This document shows, in pieces, positions 24,641 to 35,849 of a stretch of 64,000 bases of DNA. Under the pieces are notes generated by a model, which did not search any database, had not been told where the DNA came from, and was given only the letters and a program-made list of their open reading frames with translations. Positions within the stretch are counted from its first letter, which is position 1; the number at the start of each line of letters is the position of its first letter. The DNA is from Phragmites australis. Its lineage: Eukaryota; Streptophyta; Magnoliopsida; Poales; Poaceae. The stretch lies in contig NC_084927.1 of assembly GCF_958298935.1 (NCBI RefSeq), positions 18,980,001-19,044,000 of the forward strand, in the 5' to 3' direction. The translations under genes were made by a program, and so were the position numbers.

Positions 24641-25720
24641 GAGGCGTACCTTATTGGAGATGGGGAGGTTCTTCTGTTCATTGTGGAGGATGGCGCCCAT
24701 GGAATCACGGTTGTTCTCCATTGAGGTGCCTCTGATTGGCAATGGTAGCACGTGTGAATGCCATGCGAGTTGTGGAGGGTGGCGTGGCGCTCGCAGTACA
24801 CGGCAGCGTGGGGATGCCATGCGAGTTCTGGAGGGCGACGCGGCGCTCGCAGAACACGGCAGCGTGGGGACGAGCTCGCCGTCTACACCAGTCCCACCAC
24901 CCGGACCCCGTCCTCCTCTACAACGCCACGCCACAGCCAGCTCCCGATGCCACCGACACGCTCCCCACACCGGTGTTCTCCACCGTTGCATCCTCCTCAC
25001 TCCTGCCTCCGGTGTTGTTATCCCAGTAGCCGCAACGACGACTGCAACCGACGGCGTCATTGGAGTCGGGGATGGCGGCGGCGCAACAGCGCAGATCGAG
25101 GCGCGGATTGGTGGCAGCGGCAAAACCCTAGGAATGGGTTCCCTTCGGCGGAGCACAGCATGCAAACGGCAAGGATGGCTGTCGGCGGCGCTGGAACTTC
25201 GAAGGTGGGGTCCTGGACGTCGTCGACGGTGATTCGTCGGCGGGGAGGCGACCGACGGCGAGGGCGACGGTGGCAGCGCGCAAGATGAGGAAGGGGCGGG
25301 GAGCGATGAGGATGAGGATGCGGAGCGTGAGCGCGGGTGCGGGCACAGCAGAGGAATCGCAAGGGAGGTGAAGGAATCGCGGGGGGAGTGAAGGAATCGC
25401 GAGGGGAGCGAAGGAATATTCGGCGGCGGACGTCGTCGACGGTGACTCGTTGGCGGGGAGGCAACCGACAACGAGGGCGACACGGGAGGCGACGGCGGCG
25501 GCGCGCAGGATGAGGATGTGGATGCGGAGCGTGAGCGCGGGCGTGAGCGGCGCTGGAGGAGCGCAAGATTAGGAGAGGAGCGGAATGTGGGAGCGGAACG
25601 AGCGGCGTGAGGGCGATCGTGTGGGAGAGGACGCGAGCGGGCGATCGTGCGACCGAGCGGAGTGCGGAGGGGCAGAGGAATCTAAGGGGTGGCAGAGGAA
25701 TATTCTTGGCAGACCAACAT
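24641..25720. repeat. GC-rich block with internal direct repeats
   Basis: A 56-58 bp unit (ATGCCATGCGAGTTSTGGAG...) is present twice in tandem at about 24755-24815 and 24816-24872. A longer unit of over 100 bp beginning CGTCGTCGACGGTGAYTCGT occurs at about 25217-25345 and again at 25430-25545. Between them a 19-bp phrase GTGAAGGAATCGC is repeated three times. Long ORFs run on both strands in several frames, as expected from GC content, and none resembles a known protein. The block leads into a CACTA terminus and probably is the gene-derived filler of that element. Confidence 0.5.
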
Positions 25721-25769
25721 GCATTACAGCTTTTTTAAGTAGGAGAGATATATATATATATATATAATT

Positions 25770-25955
25770 TTTTTTGGCTCAATATTGAATTTGAAATCGA
25801 CTATCACTGTAGGTTCATAATACAAACCGGCAGTGATAATTCTATTTCAGTTGGTACTGATTATCGCTGTCGGTTAATCACTATCGGTTGAAAAATTAGT
25901 AATTATATCTTTTTTAAACCGACAATGATGATTTTTTTCTACAGTATTACTTAGA
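25770..25955. mobile_element. CACTA subterminal and terminal remnant
   Basis: This is a cluster of short motifs of the type ACCGRCARTGATAA in both orientations, followed by TTTTTTTCTACAGTATTA, a decayed version of the CTGTAGTAGTG right terminus seen at 5117. I found no matching left end, so the length of the element is unknown. Confidence 0.55.
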
Positions 25956-26389
25956 TTTGCACAAAATTGAACCAATCATCAAGTTAAAATTTTCAATTTG
26001 ATCTAATATAACCATTTACAACTATATTATTTCTTGTGATGTGCAAGTAAAGCTGGTCAAGTGATCGGATCAAATGGGTTGATACGAGGCATGGCTATTT
26101 CAGCCTGACCTAAGCACGACACGGTTTAAATTTTCCTATTTCTTAAAGATTTTATATATTTTATTTAATTCTAATATTAACATAACTCTATCGTGGTAGT
26201 GCACGTGATCCAAATATATCTAATTCGATTCTTAGCAAGCTAAATTTTTCACAATTTTAATCAGGATAACGGGCCAATAAAACTATCAGACCTACATATC
26301 GCAGGCTGAGATCAGCCTGGCCGTGTCGGACTGGGTCGTCCATTTGGACAGCTCTGTGTGCAAGCATTGACAATCCCATACATTAACCC
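25956..26389. other. Intergenic, no gene seen
   Basis: AT-rich with no coding signal. A phrase of the type CGACACGG...CCTGACC recurs around 26110 and 26310, as in many grass non-autonomous repeats. Confidence 0.4.
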
Positions 26390-26770
26390 ACTAGAAGAAA
26401 TAATATAATTCTCTGTGCGAAATGACATGGGAAAACACGCCCAACATTATTCAGTGTCTGATATGCGAAATGACATGGGAATACACGCCGAACCTTTTTT
26501 ATGTAGCGAAAGAAACATGTGATTCTGTATCTTAATCAGCACGTCAAACCCTTACCTGTCATCTGTACGAAATCAATACGGATTATTTTGGGCTTGTCCT
26601 AATCTGTTTTTTGTCTATCATAAAATTATGAAACATTTCTTCGAGATTAGGAGGACCTGGCCATCTGCACACATACAAGAACAAACTTTTCTTTTGTAAG
26701 AGACCAAAGACTCTAGAGCACATGTGAGGGCAACTAGTTGGCTCTCAGACTCAAAAGAAAAGGTACGGCA
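26390..26770 (+). promoter_or_regulatory. Upstream region of NFD4-like copy A
   Basis: This is homologous to 44160-44700 and 58430-59160. Shared phrases include GAAAGAAACATGTGATT, ATCTTAATCAGCACGTCAAA and AGACTC...AAGAAAA...AAGGYA with 'ACTAGTTGGCTCT'. A 60-base unit (GCGAAATGACATGGGAA...) is doubled at 26418 and 26463. Position relative to the gene copies suggests an ancestral promoter or upstream region; this is inference. Confidence 0.55.
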
Positions 26771-27299
26771 ACCGTCCTGACTGCAAAATGCAGGATCAAC
26801 AATAATTTGTTTTCATTTTGCTGAAAACCAAATTTCTTGAAACTACAGGTATGTTTGCTCCCTTGTGACAGAACTATGTTATACAATTTATCAGAAAATA
26901 AGCTTTTCCGACAAATAGTGCTAACTTGTCCTTAGCTGACGAGGTGGGCCCCGCACACGGGTTAAATTTTTGTTCTACAGTGTTCATAGTGTCATAGTAT
27001 GTAGTAGCCTACGTGACATACTTAATCTAATAAGTAGGACACCTAGATTAAAAGACCAATCCAGAACACAAGATCATCTTTGTTTTGGGTCCACCACTGC
27101 CTTCTCATCTTCATTTTTCCTATTTGAGAATTGGGAGACCTCGGGAGGTCTTGGAATTTTGGAGCTACAGAGACTTGTGAGTGTTACGTTTATGGTGGTT
27201 GTGGTACAAATGTAAAGATGAAGAATGACCATGGACATGGATGATAGTACCTTGCGATCAAGAGATCGAGACCTTTTCAATGCTTCAATTATGGTGACC

Positions 27300-28402
27300 T
27301 TGGGGAATGGAAGAAAGGCCTCCTTCTAGCACTCTAGCCGGTCATGAACTCCGAATTTGCTGTCAAATTGTTCTGTTTTTCAGAGACAAAAAATTTCGAT
27401 CTGCTTCCTCTCGACTGATAGACCTTCGATTTTACTATGAGCTATCCATTTGTTTATGAAATGTAGGTTGTCTTTGTCACTTATATTGAGCCATCCCTTT
27501 TGTGTGAAGAAATTTTGCCAATCATTTACAGTGATCGGAAACTATTCAAGTAGTTGTTCATCAGGAAACTAAAGCTGTTTTTTCTTAGTTCAGAATTAGC
27601 CTATTCTTGCGTTGCTTTGATAGCATAAACTATCTTGGTTTTCTTATGGAATCACTACACCTATTTTCTCCCTTGTTTGGTTGCCAAACTAACTTAACTT
27701 GATGTGCTCATCCAATTCCTATATAATTAGGAAGTAATTGTGTCTCATATAGTGCTTGAATTCTGTATATTTTCATGAATATGTGTATAGCCTGGCAGGC
27801 TGCAATGTTCGATTGGAGAAACTTAATGGAAAATCATAAACATCCACCTTCCACCTCAAAAACTATTATTATGCAGTGGATGACCACATAGTGCCAATAA
27901 GTAAACAATTAGTTTCTTCAAATAATTTGCCTGATTTCCAAAGCATGAAGGGTGTAGGATTTATCTAGAGAACATCAGTTGCTTGGTCAAGCAATTGGGA
28001 ATGATGTAAATGCATTCATTTTTTCTTGCAGTGCTTAATTTTTTAATATAGTATACGCCCTTTATATTTATGAATCTCTCTACTTTTCGATTAAATGTGG
28101 TCATGTTTGCATACTAAACAATAAAGAGTACACGTGTAATGGTATATAAGAGCTTGGATTTCTCAAATTAGAATTGACCAATAAACCCCACTACTATCCA
28201 GAACTATATATTATTTGGAGAAGGTTGAAAAATCTTTTACCTTCTTGCTAATGTTTATTTTGCCAATTCCATGCGGTCAAATGAATGAACATTTTTTTTC
28301 AAAAAAAAAGTGAACAAAACAATATTATGGAACTTTGATTAGTTATATATTTGGATTTATTTTCTGCAGCTAATATGTAATATCTCACTGTTTTTTATTC
28401 AG
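27300..28402 (+). pseudogene. Intron 1 remnant of NFD4-like copy A (exon 1 missing)
   Basis: This follows intron 1 of copy C (61870-63327) phrase by phrase: TCATGAACTC, TGCCAAATTGTTCT-like, GCTATCCATTTGTTTATG, AGGTTGTCTTTGTCACTTAT, TATTTTCATG, AAACAATTAGTTT, AATGAATGAACA, and the acceptor TTATTCAG. Exon 1, expected just before it, is absent: 26940-27300 has no similarity to 61377-61712. Copy A therefore lacks its start codon. Confidence 0.65.
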
Positions 28403-29279
28403 ATGTGTGTTAATTTCTTTGTCGGAACCAACAGCACGACATACTTCAATACGGCTTCACTTGTTACATGCATCCAGAACTTCCCAAAGAGCAGGGGCCC
28501 AACAGTGGGCATCCTGAAAGCATTTTCCGGCCTTAGCAGTGCAATTTTGACACAACTTTATGCAGTTATGCACACACCAGACCATGCCATGGTTGTCTTC
28601 ATGATTGCAATCGGACCAGGCCATGCCATGGTTGTCTTCATGATTGCAATCGGACCAGACCATGCCATAGTTGTCTTCATGATTGCAATCGGACCATCAT
28701 TGGTTGCCATTGGCCTGATGTTTGTTATTAGGCCTGTTGGGTGTCACCGGCAAATGCGACTATCCGACAAGAACAGCTTCATGTTCATCTACACAATTTG
28801 CTTGCTTCTCGGTTCGTATCTTGTCGGTGTCATGCTAGTCCAAGATTTCGTGCAATTGAGTGACAGTGTGGTTGTTTTTCTCACTGTGATTCTATTCATC
28901 CTTCTTATTTTACCAATCGCAATCCCTGTGGCCTTGACGTTATTGTCAAAAACTGAGCATCCAATGGAAGAGTCTCTCCTGTCTGAACCATCGAAAGGAG
29001 AGGCAAGCACTTCACAAGAAAAGGATGACCAACCAGAGGTCATTTTGAGTGAGCCTAAGGTCATTGATTCATTACTCCATCTGAATGTAGGAAGATGATT
29101 GCAGAATGGCAGGCCAAGTTAGTGCAAGCTGCAGGAAGGGGTGGGGTTAGAATCGGGATGAGACCACACTGGGAGAGAGAACTTCACCCTGATGCAGGCA
29201 TTGCTGAAGGCTATTTTTTGGCTTATTTGGTTATCACTTCTGCTAGGGGCAAGATCAGGCCAGACAGTGATGGATAATA
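28403..29279 (+). pseudogene. NFD4-like MFS transporter copy A, exon 2 part
   Basis: This is the pseudogene counterpart of exon 2 of the gene at 61377. It opens after an intact acceptor and reads FNTASLVTCIQNFPKSRGPT, as in copy C. Three defects are visible: a 39-bp segment is present three times (28579-28695); near 29075 one base is missing relative to copy C, shifting the frame to an early TGA; and the following region, still similar (AEWQAKLVQAA), runs into a stop and then into the Copia LTR at 29280. The rest of the gene resumes at 39805. Loss of exon 1 and these breaks mean no functional transporter. Confidence 0.85.
28579..28695 (+). repeat. Three tandem copies of a 39-bp coding unit
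   Basis: The units start at 28579, 28618 and 28657 and differ at only a few bases. Each codes for a 13-residue segment of the type DHAMVVFMIAIGP. Copy C has a single unit (near 63505-63543), so this is an in-frame expansion of 26 residues within a membrane segment. Confidence 0.95.
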
Positions 29280-31065
29280 TGTAGGATTAAGAGTGACGAC
29301 TAGAGAGAGGTGAATAGATACCTTAACAAATTTCTTACGAAATAGATGATATTCTCCTATTTGATTACCCAACACATCTCTAAAAGAGAATCACAACATA
29401 GCGTAACACAAACACGCAGCGAAAAATCTTCACCCAACACAGAAGTTCTGGAGGTTCCGGAGAATTGTCTGGAGAGTACGGAGAATGCGGAGGTTCCAAA
29501 GTTAGGTCCGTAGGTTCTGGATTTTGCAGAACAACGAACACAAAATTAAAAACCAAACTTGAAGATCCAATAAGAAGTTAGTCTCATGGTTGAAATGGAG
29601 CATAATGTGTTTCAGCAAATCAATCTATGACTCAACCCTACACAAATCTCGGATCTTGAGAAGAATCACCAAAAGATCAAAGATGGTCACCGGGTGAAGA
29701 TATTCCCCAAATTGATGATCTAGATGCAAGGGAACTCAAGACCCTTTCATATACATGAGTATGTGATATTTATGCATCTAGCAACAAGAAGAACAACTCC
29801 ATAAAATGAAAAGATCGTTGCTCAAAGGCAAAAACGAAAATCAACTTGAAAAAGGAAATACTTGCAATGAAAGCAAGGGAAACAAAAGCAGAAAACTAGA
29901 ATGAGATGAGTACGAGCATATGTAAGAGAAACATCTTCATTAAGCACATAGGTCAGCTCTATTTTCAGCAAATTACAAAGATTTCTCTCACAAAAGCTCT
30001 AACCTATTACAAAGGCTAAGTCTACCTTTTTTTTCCTCCAAAATCTATCTCTAGACACTCAAATGGCTAGCTCAATCTCTCTCTACAGCTCTACCCCTCT
30101 ATTTATAGGCACAGGGAGGTGTCTTAGTCTTTAAGTTTCCTTGTACCCAAAATACCTCTCACCGGTAATGTACTCTCACCTATCATCGGGGTATTTTGGT
30201 CCATTTTTCGCTCCGTTCATCGAACGGTCATGGCTTCTTCACGATTTAGCTTCGCCTCAACGTAAGCTTCGCGATGATGCCACGTGACCCTCCAATCCTC
30301 CACTATTTTGTGACCAAACCATGAAACCCTAGCACGCTTTTCAAAGTGTGACTAGCCACCACTTGCTTTGCCTCAAGCAAGTGCTCCAATGTCGACGCGT
30401 GTACTCCGTCTTGTGATCTTGACTACCACAAGTCTCTCCTGCTTCTGATACCTCAGGCCGCCTTGTCACTTGCACCTGTATTCCTTTCGTTTGACTTCGT
30501 CAACACACCGCCTTCATCATCCTTCATCCCATGCCTTGCTTGAACTCCATATGTACTACTAGGATCATCCTTGACTCCTCCCAGTCTCCTCGATCGTTCG
30601 GCACCAAGCTCCCCACTTAGCCCCAATCATCCTGCCATCGACCGCCAAGTTGCATCCATTACCTGCACACCACGAGACAAGCAAACACATATCTTCAACT
30701 CCAACTCCAGTTAGTCCATAACCAAAACACTCAATTGAAATCTCAAATCAATTCAAAGCACTTCCCAAAAAGTTCTAATACATAGAAGAAGTTCAGAGCT
30801 AAAAATACTATTCATTATTGCTGAAAACACTGTTCAAGTGTGGACTCTCCGTAAAAATATTCGGACACTCCGAAAAGTGCAGACTCTTCGCAAAAATATG
30901 CGGACACTCCGCAAAACCTAGTTAACTCCAATTCTACAGATTATGCGAACAAATATGCGGACCCTCTGCACTTCCTAGGCATTTGGAAACTCGACAAACC
31001 AAATCGATAACCTTGTCGATCACTCATCACATATAAACTATGACGCATGTCAACTTGGTTTCTCA
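29280..31065 (-). repeat. 3' LTR of Copia A
   Basis: Plus-strand ends are TGTAGGATTAAGAGTGACGA and CAACTTGGTTTCTCA, so the LTR in its own direction runs TGAGAAACC...TCCTACA. It carries series of GGACWCTCCGNAAAA phrases at about 30840-30970 and 'GGAGGTTCCGGAG' phrases at 29448-29520. Confidence 0.88.
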
Positions 31066-32469
31066 ATCTCCCCATTGATGAGTGCATTGACAACCCTCAA
31101 AACATAAAAATTTTAGTTTAAAGAAATGAAGTACATCCAAGTGAACAAAAAACTCACGAAAGAGCAAAACACATCACTCGGCATAAGAAGTATTGCAAAA
31201 GGCTGAAGAGAGGCAAAGAGAAGCTAAAACCTCAAAAGAGCAAGAAAACTCAAAAACCCAAAAACACATACTCCTCCTTGATGATTGCACATTTTCCATT
31301 TTTGCCCCTTTCATTTTTAGATAAATGCAATTTTCTCCTCCTTTGTTGAATATTTGTGCATAATATCTTTGGTCATATTTTCACCCCCTTTGGCAATACA
31401 AACATCAAGAATACAAGGCAATGCCAAAGATGTTCAAATGAAATGGAAGCCTATAAAGCTTTACATATAGATCACAAAGCACTTGTAAAGACTAAAAATG
31501 TCAAAGTACTATGAGAAGTAAACAATATAAGTCAAATGCGCACAAAGTTCTCGAAGTGAGTTCATGTCACAAGCACTGGGAGTGAAGCAAGTTTTGATCA
31601 TGTTGTTCAATTATTCAAAAGATGTTACCACAATATCATCCACAGTTTTATGATTAGTGCAAAGATTAGAGAAACTAGTGCTATGTCAAGTTCAAACTAG
31701 GCAACCAAATTCAACCCAACAGGCTATGCAAATATCCACATATCAATCTAAGTCTTAGTTTGACAACATGAAAAAGAACATTCTTAGCACATTAAAAAAA
31801 CACAAGTTAACTTCCTCATTTGATTATTTAACTATTCTTAAGTGAGCTTTAAGCAACCATGAGTTCACTTTTTTGGCAAACCACATGAAGCCTTCAGCCA
31901 CCATATTGGATTCAGTTTTAGCTCAAAACTTGATCATTCATTTTATTAACTCAACATAGGATTTAAGATATGCAAATTTTCACAAAGCCAAAATAAGTTG
32001 TGCCTTTGTGACACAAAAGAGCACATGCTCTCCAAAGGATTAATCATAGGCTAAATATTTACATAGATAAAGGTCAAAGACCCTCAATCCGCTGAACTGA
32101 ACAAAATGGCCTAGTACAAGCTTTTCACAGAACTAGCCCTAATTTAAGGATAAGAGATTATGTTCATATTTCAAATTCATTCTTAGAAAAGACAAACTTG
32201 CTCAACAGATTTTATGCAATATTTCAATAAAAGCCTAAGCTAGCATAAATTGTTATACATCCACTACAATTAGCACAAATTCACAACTAGTACAAGAAAG
32301 TGCAAAGAACATATAAGTAAAGCTTGCTAACATGATTATCTTACAAAAATGTTATGCAATGTAAATGCAACAAAAGTAAGATATAATATATAAAAAAGGT
32401 AACTCCTCACACAATGCCATAGGGATATCATATACCAAGCTCTCCCCTTAGAAAGATAAACCTTGTTGC
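31066..32469. other. Non-coding internal 3' region of Copia A
   Basis: AT-rich sequence lies between the RNase H end and the 3' LTR, with no ORF of note. A long 3' non-coding internal region is seen in several SIRE/Maximus-type elements. No envelope-like gene is visible. Confidence 0.5.
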
Positions 32470-35400
32470 ATCTAGAGGTTTGGTAAAGATGTCGGCTAGC
32501 TAGTGTTGGGTATCTATGTAGCTCAACTCAATATCTCCCTTCTCATTGTAGTCTCTCAGGAAGTGGAATCTCACATATATGTATTTGATTCTGGAGTGTT
32601 AAACTAGGTTATTGGCTAAGCTATGTCACTGGTGTTGTCACACAAAAGTGGCACACTCCTAAAATCTAACCCAAAGTCCCTCAAGGTAGTAATCATCCAC
32701 AAAATCTATGAGCAACAACTACATATTCAGCTTTAGTAGTAAACTGCTTGCGGAAAGACCAACACACAAGAGAAGTACCTAAGAAATGACAAATACCAGA
32801 GATATTCTTCCTATCCATTCTACAACTAGCAAAATCCGCATCCGAAAAGCCACGAAGAGAGAGCGAAGATGATGCAAAAAACCAAAGTTCATACTCGAGT
32901 GTGCTTAAGGTACCTCAGAATACATTTCACCGCTTGGCGGTGAGACGTCCTTGGTGAAGCTTGGAAGCGCGTGCAGAGACAGATGGCGAAGTGGAAGTTC
33001 CATTGCGTCACCGTCAGGTACAGGAGAGAGCCGATCATGCTCCTGAACTCGCGCTGGTCCACTACCTCGCCATCTTCATCCGGATCAAGCACCGTCAATG
33101 TGGCCATCGGGGTCGCCAAGGGCTTCGTGTCGCTCATGTCGAACTTCTTTAGCAGTTCTTTTGTGTACTTCATCTAGTGAACGAAGGTACCTTGCTTGCA
33201 TTACTTGATTTGAAATTCAAAGAAGAAGTTGAGCTTACCCATCATCGGCATCTTAAACTCTCTACTCATAGTTTTTTCCAAACTTAGCCATAAGTGCATG
33301 AGAAAAGTCACCAAAAATGATATCATGCACGTAAATCTGAACAAGTAGGAAATCCTTGCCATGCCTGAGAGTGAATAAAGTTTTATCAATTGACCCCATG
33401 ACATACACATGATCTAACAAGAAAGATCTAAGTCTATCATACCAAGCTCTAGGTACTTGCTTAAGCTTATACAAAACTTTCTGAAGCTTGTAAACTCTCT
33501 GAGAGTATTTGAGGTGCTCAAAGCCAGGGGTTGCTTGACATAGACCTCTTCCTATATGAAACCATTTAGGAACGCTCTTTTGACATCCATTTGATACAGC
33601 TTGAAACCCTAGGATACTGCAAAACCAAGAAGGATTCTAATAGCTTTTAGCCTAGCTACCGGTGCAAAGGTCTCTCCAAAGTATACCCCTTCTATTTGAG
33701 TGAAACCCTGAGCCACTAGTCTAGCCTTGTTTCTCACTACAGACCTATCATCCCCTTGTTTATTTTTGAAAACCCATTTTGTGCCTATGGTGTGAACATT
33801 AGGGAGTGGCTCTACAAGAATTCAAACTTGGTTTCTCTCAAAATTTTGAAGCTCTTCATGATAAAGCATGTCCAACATCATGGGGCTTAAAGGAAGCAAC
33901 GAATGTAAAATCAGTAAAATGAGCATGGTGAGTGAATTTGGACCTAGTTACCCTCTCATCGAGATCGCTGATCATCATGTGTGAAGGGTGTCACCGCTGC
34001 ATGTGTTGAGGAGCCTCACGCCTTAAGAGAACCTCCCCTCAAACTCAACTGGTGTAGGCTCGAGAGCAGCTGAAGTGGATGTAGAGGCTGCAAGACTCTC
34101 TATTGAATTAAAAGAAGCAGGAGCTAGCTCTGGAGCAGGTGTGATCGAGGGAAGTAGTGGATCATCCTTGTCATCACCAAGAGCTGGAAGGTAGCGATCT
34201 ACAAATATGCTCTCGCTCATCTCTTGATCACCTGCACACTCAAAGACAGAATTAGCACAGGGGGTTGGTTCATCAAAAGTCACATCATATGTTTCCATGA
34301 TGGTGTTAGTATCAAAATTGTAAGCCCTATAAGCATAACTATAAAGAAAATACCCCAAAAAAATCCCATCAGAAGAGCGCGACTCGAACTTGTCAAGATT
34401 GTCATGCTTTAGTATGAAGCACCGACAACCAAAAACTCTCAAATGTGAAACTTTTGGCTTACTCTCAAAGCGCAACTCATAAGAAGTCAAATTCAAATCG
34501 AGCGTAAGAAAATCCTATTTGAGATATAACACGTTGTGCTAATGATCTTAGTCCAAAACTTCCTAGGAGTCCTATGCTCACCGAGCATCGTCCTAGCCAT
34601 CTCTAATAAAGTCATGTTCTTTCTTTCAACCACGCCATTCTACTGAGGAACACGTGGGGCAAAAAATTGATGCTCAATACCATGCTCAAGACAGAAAGCA
34701 TCAAAGAGATAGTTCTTAAACTTGGTGCCATTATCACTATGAATTGCTTTCAATGCACCAGGAATTTCTTTGAACAATCTCAAAGCCAAGCTTTGAAAGT
34801 GTGAGAACATTTCATCATTGCTCACAAGAAAGAAGATCCAAGAGTAGCGACAGCAATCATCAACAATGATAAGTACATACCACTTTCTACCCACCAAACG
34901 AACCATATGGAGAAGTTCTCTTGTTCGTTCAGTCATCACCAGATTAACTGGTGGGTGAGGAGCAACAAACATCTTGCCATACTGACAAGGAGCACAAATA
35001 AGGTTCTTCTCAAACTTGAGCTTGGGCAATCATAGAATCAAGCCTAGGGCACTCAAACGAGTAAGAAAATTAAAGGTCATGTGTCCTAGTCTCCTATGCC
35101 ATATCCAAAACTCGGAAGAAGGTTGAACAAGTAAACACCGAGAAAAACTAGAAATACTCAGAAAAATCGGCTCCAAAAATTCTCCCAACTTGAGAAATCT
35201 TACAAATCAAAACTCCAGAAGAATCGAGAACTCAAGAAGTATTGCATTTGAAATGCATTTCCAACTCCTCATCTAACAACTGAGATATAGAGAGAAGGTT
35301 GTATCCTAGATGCTCCATCAAAGCTACATCCTTGAGAGTGAAACTCTCATTCACTCTTACCATACCTTTTGCTTTCACGCTTCCTTTCCGATCATCCCTG

Positions 35401-35530
35401 AATGTGATGTACTCGTGTTGCTTCACAAGGGTAAGGCTGGAGAACCATGATGAATCTCTGGTCATATGACATGAACAATCAGAGTCAATAAACCACTTCT
35501 TCTCTAGGCCTTCGCCTGCCACCTACATAT
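32470..35530 (-). pseudogene. Copia A pol remnant: protease, integrase, RT, RNase H
   Basis: Minus-strand pieces in Copia order. The protease piece is at about 35500-35232 (WFIDSDCSCHMTRDSSWF). The integrase core is at about 35029-34640 (YSWIFFLVSNDEMFSHF, IHSDNGTKF), with a C-terminal extension at about 34496-34023 (LRVFGCRCFILKHDNLDKF). Reverse transcriptase is at about 33900-33200, followed by the region MIGSLLYLT at about 33090. RNase H pieces are at about 32880-32480. Frameshifts and stops separate the pieces. The RT catalytic box is altered from YVDD to YVHD (near 33325), which alone would kill the enzyme. Proteins of element B (46-52 kb) are close relatives. Confidence 0.88.
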
Positions 35531-35849
35531 GAGAAGAATAATAGGTGGATGGCTCAGTACTAGAGTTAGTCATAAACCTCTTGGGATTCCAGTACTGGGT
35601 CATCTGTCCTGAAGCAGAAATAGTATATGCATGTAATTTAATACCAATACGCTGGGAGCGAGTACCATGATGGGGAAAATGTGGTCCGCATAAGCGCTGG
35701 GACTTAAAGCCTCTTACACGTGGACCAAAACTATATGAGTCATGATAAAATCTATGCTGGGCAACACCTCTAGGAAAGAAATAAAAAGTGTCAGAAATGC
35801 GTGGGCAAGAGTGAGAAAAAGGCTCACGTACACCAAAATAGGGGCAGTA

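Noticed and set aside
24638..25566. Long overlapping ORFs on both strands (up to 281 codons)
   Set aside because: They arise from a GC-rich repeated block with Pro/Arg/Ser-rich translations and no recognisable protein.
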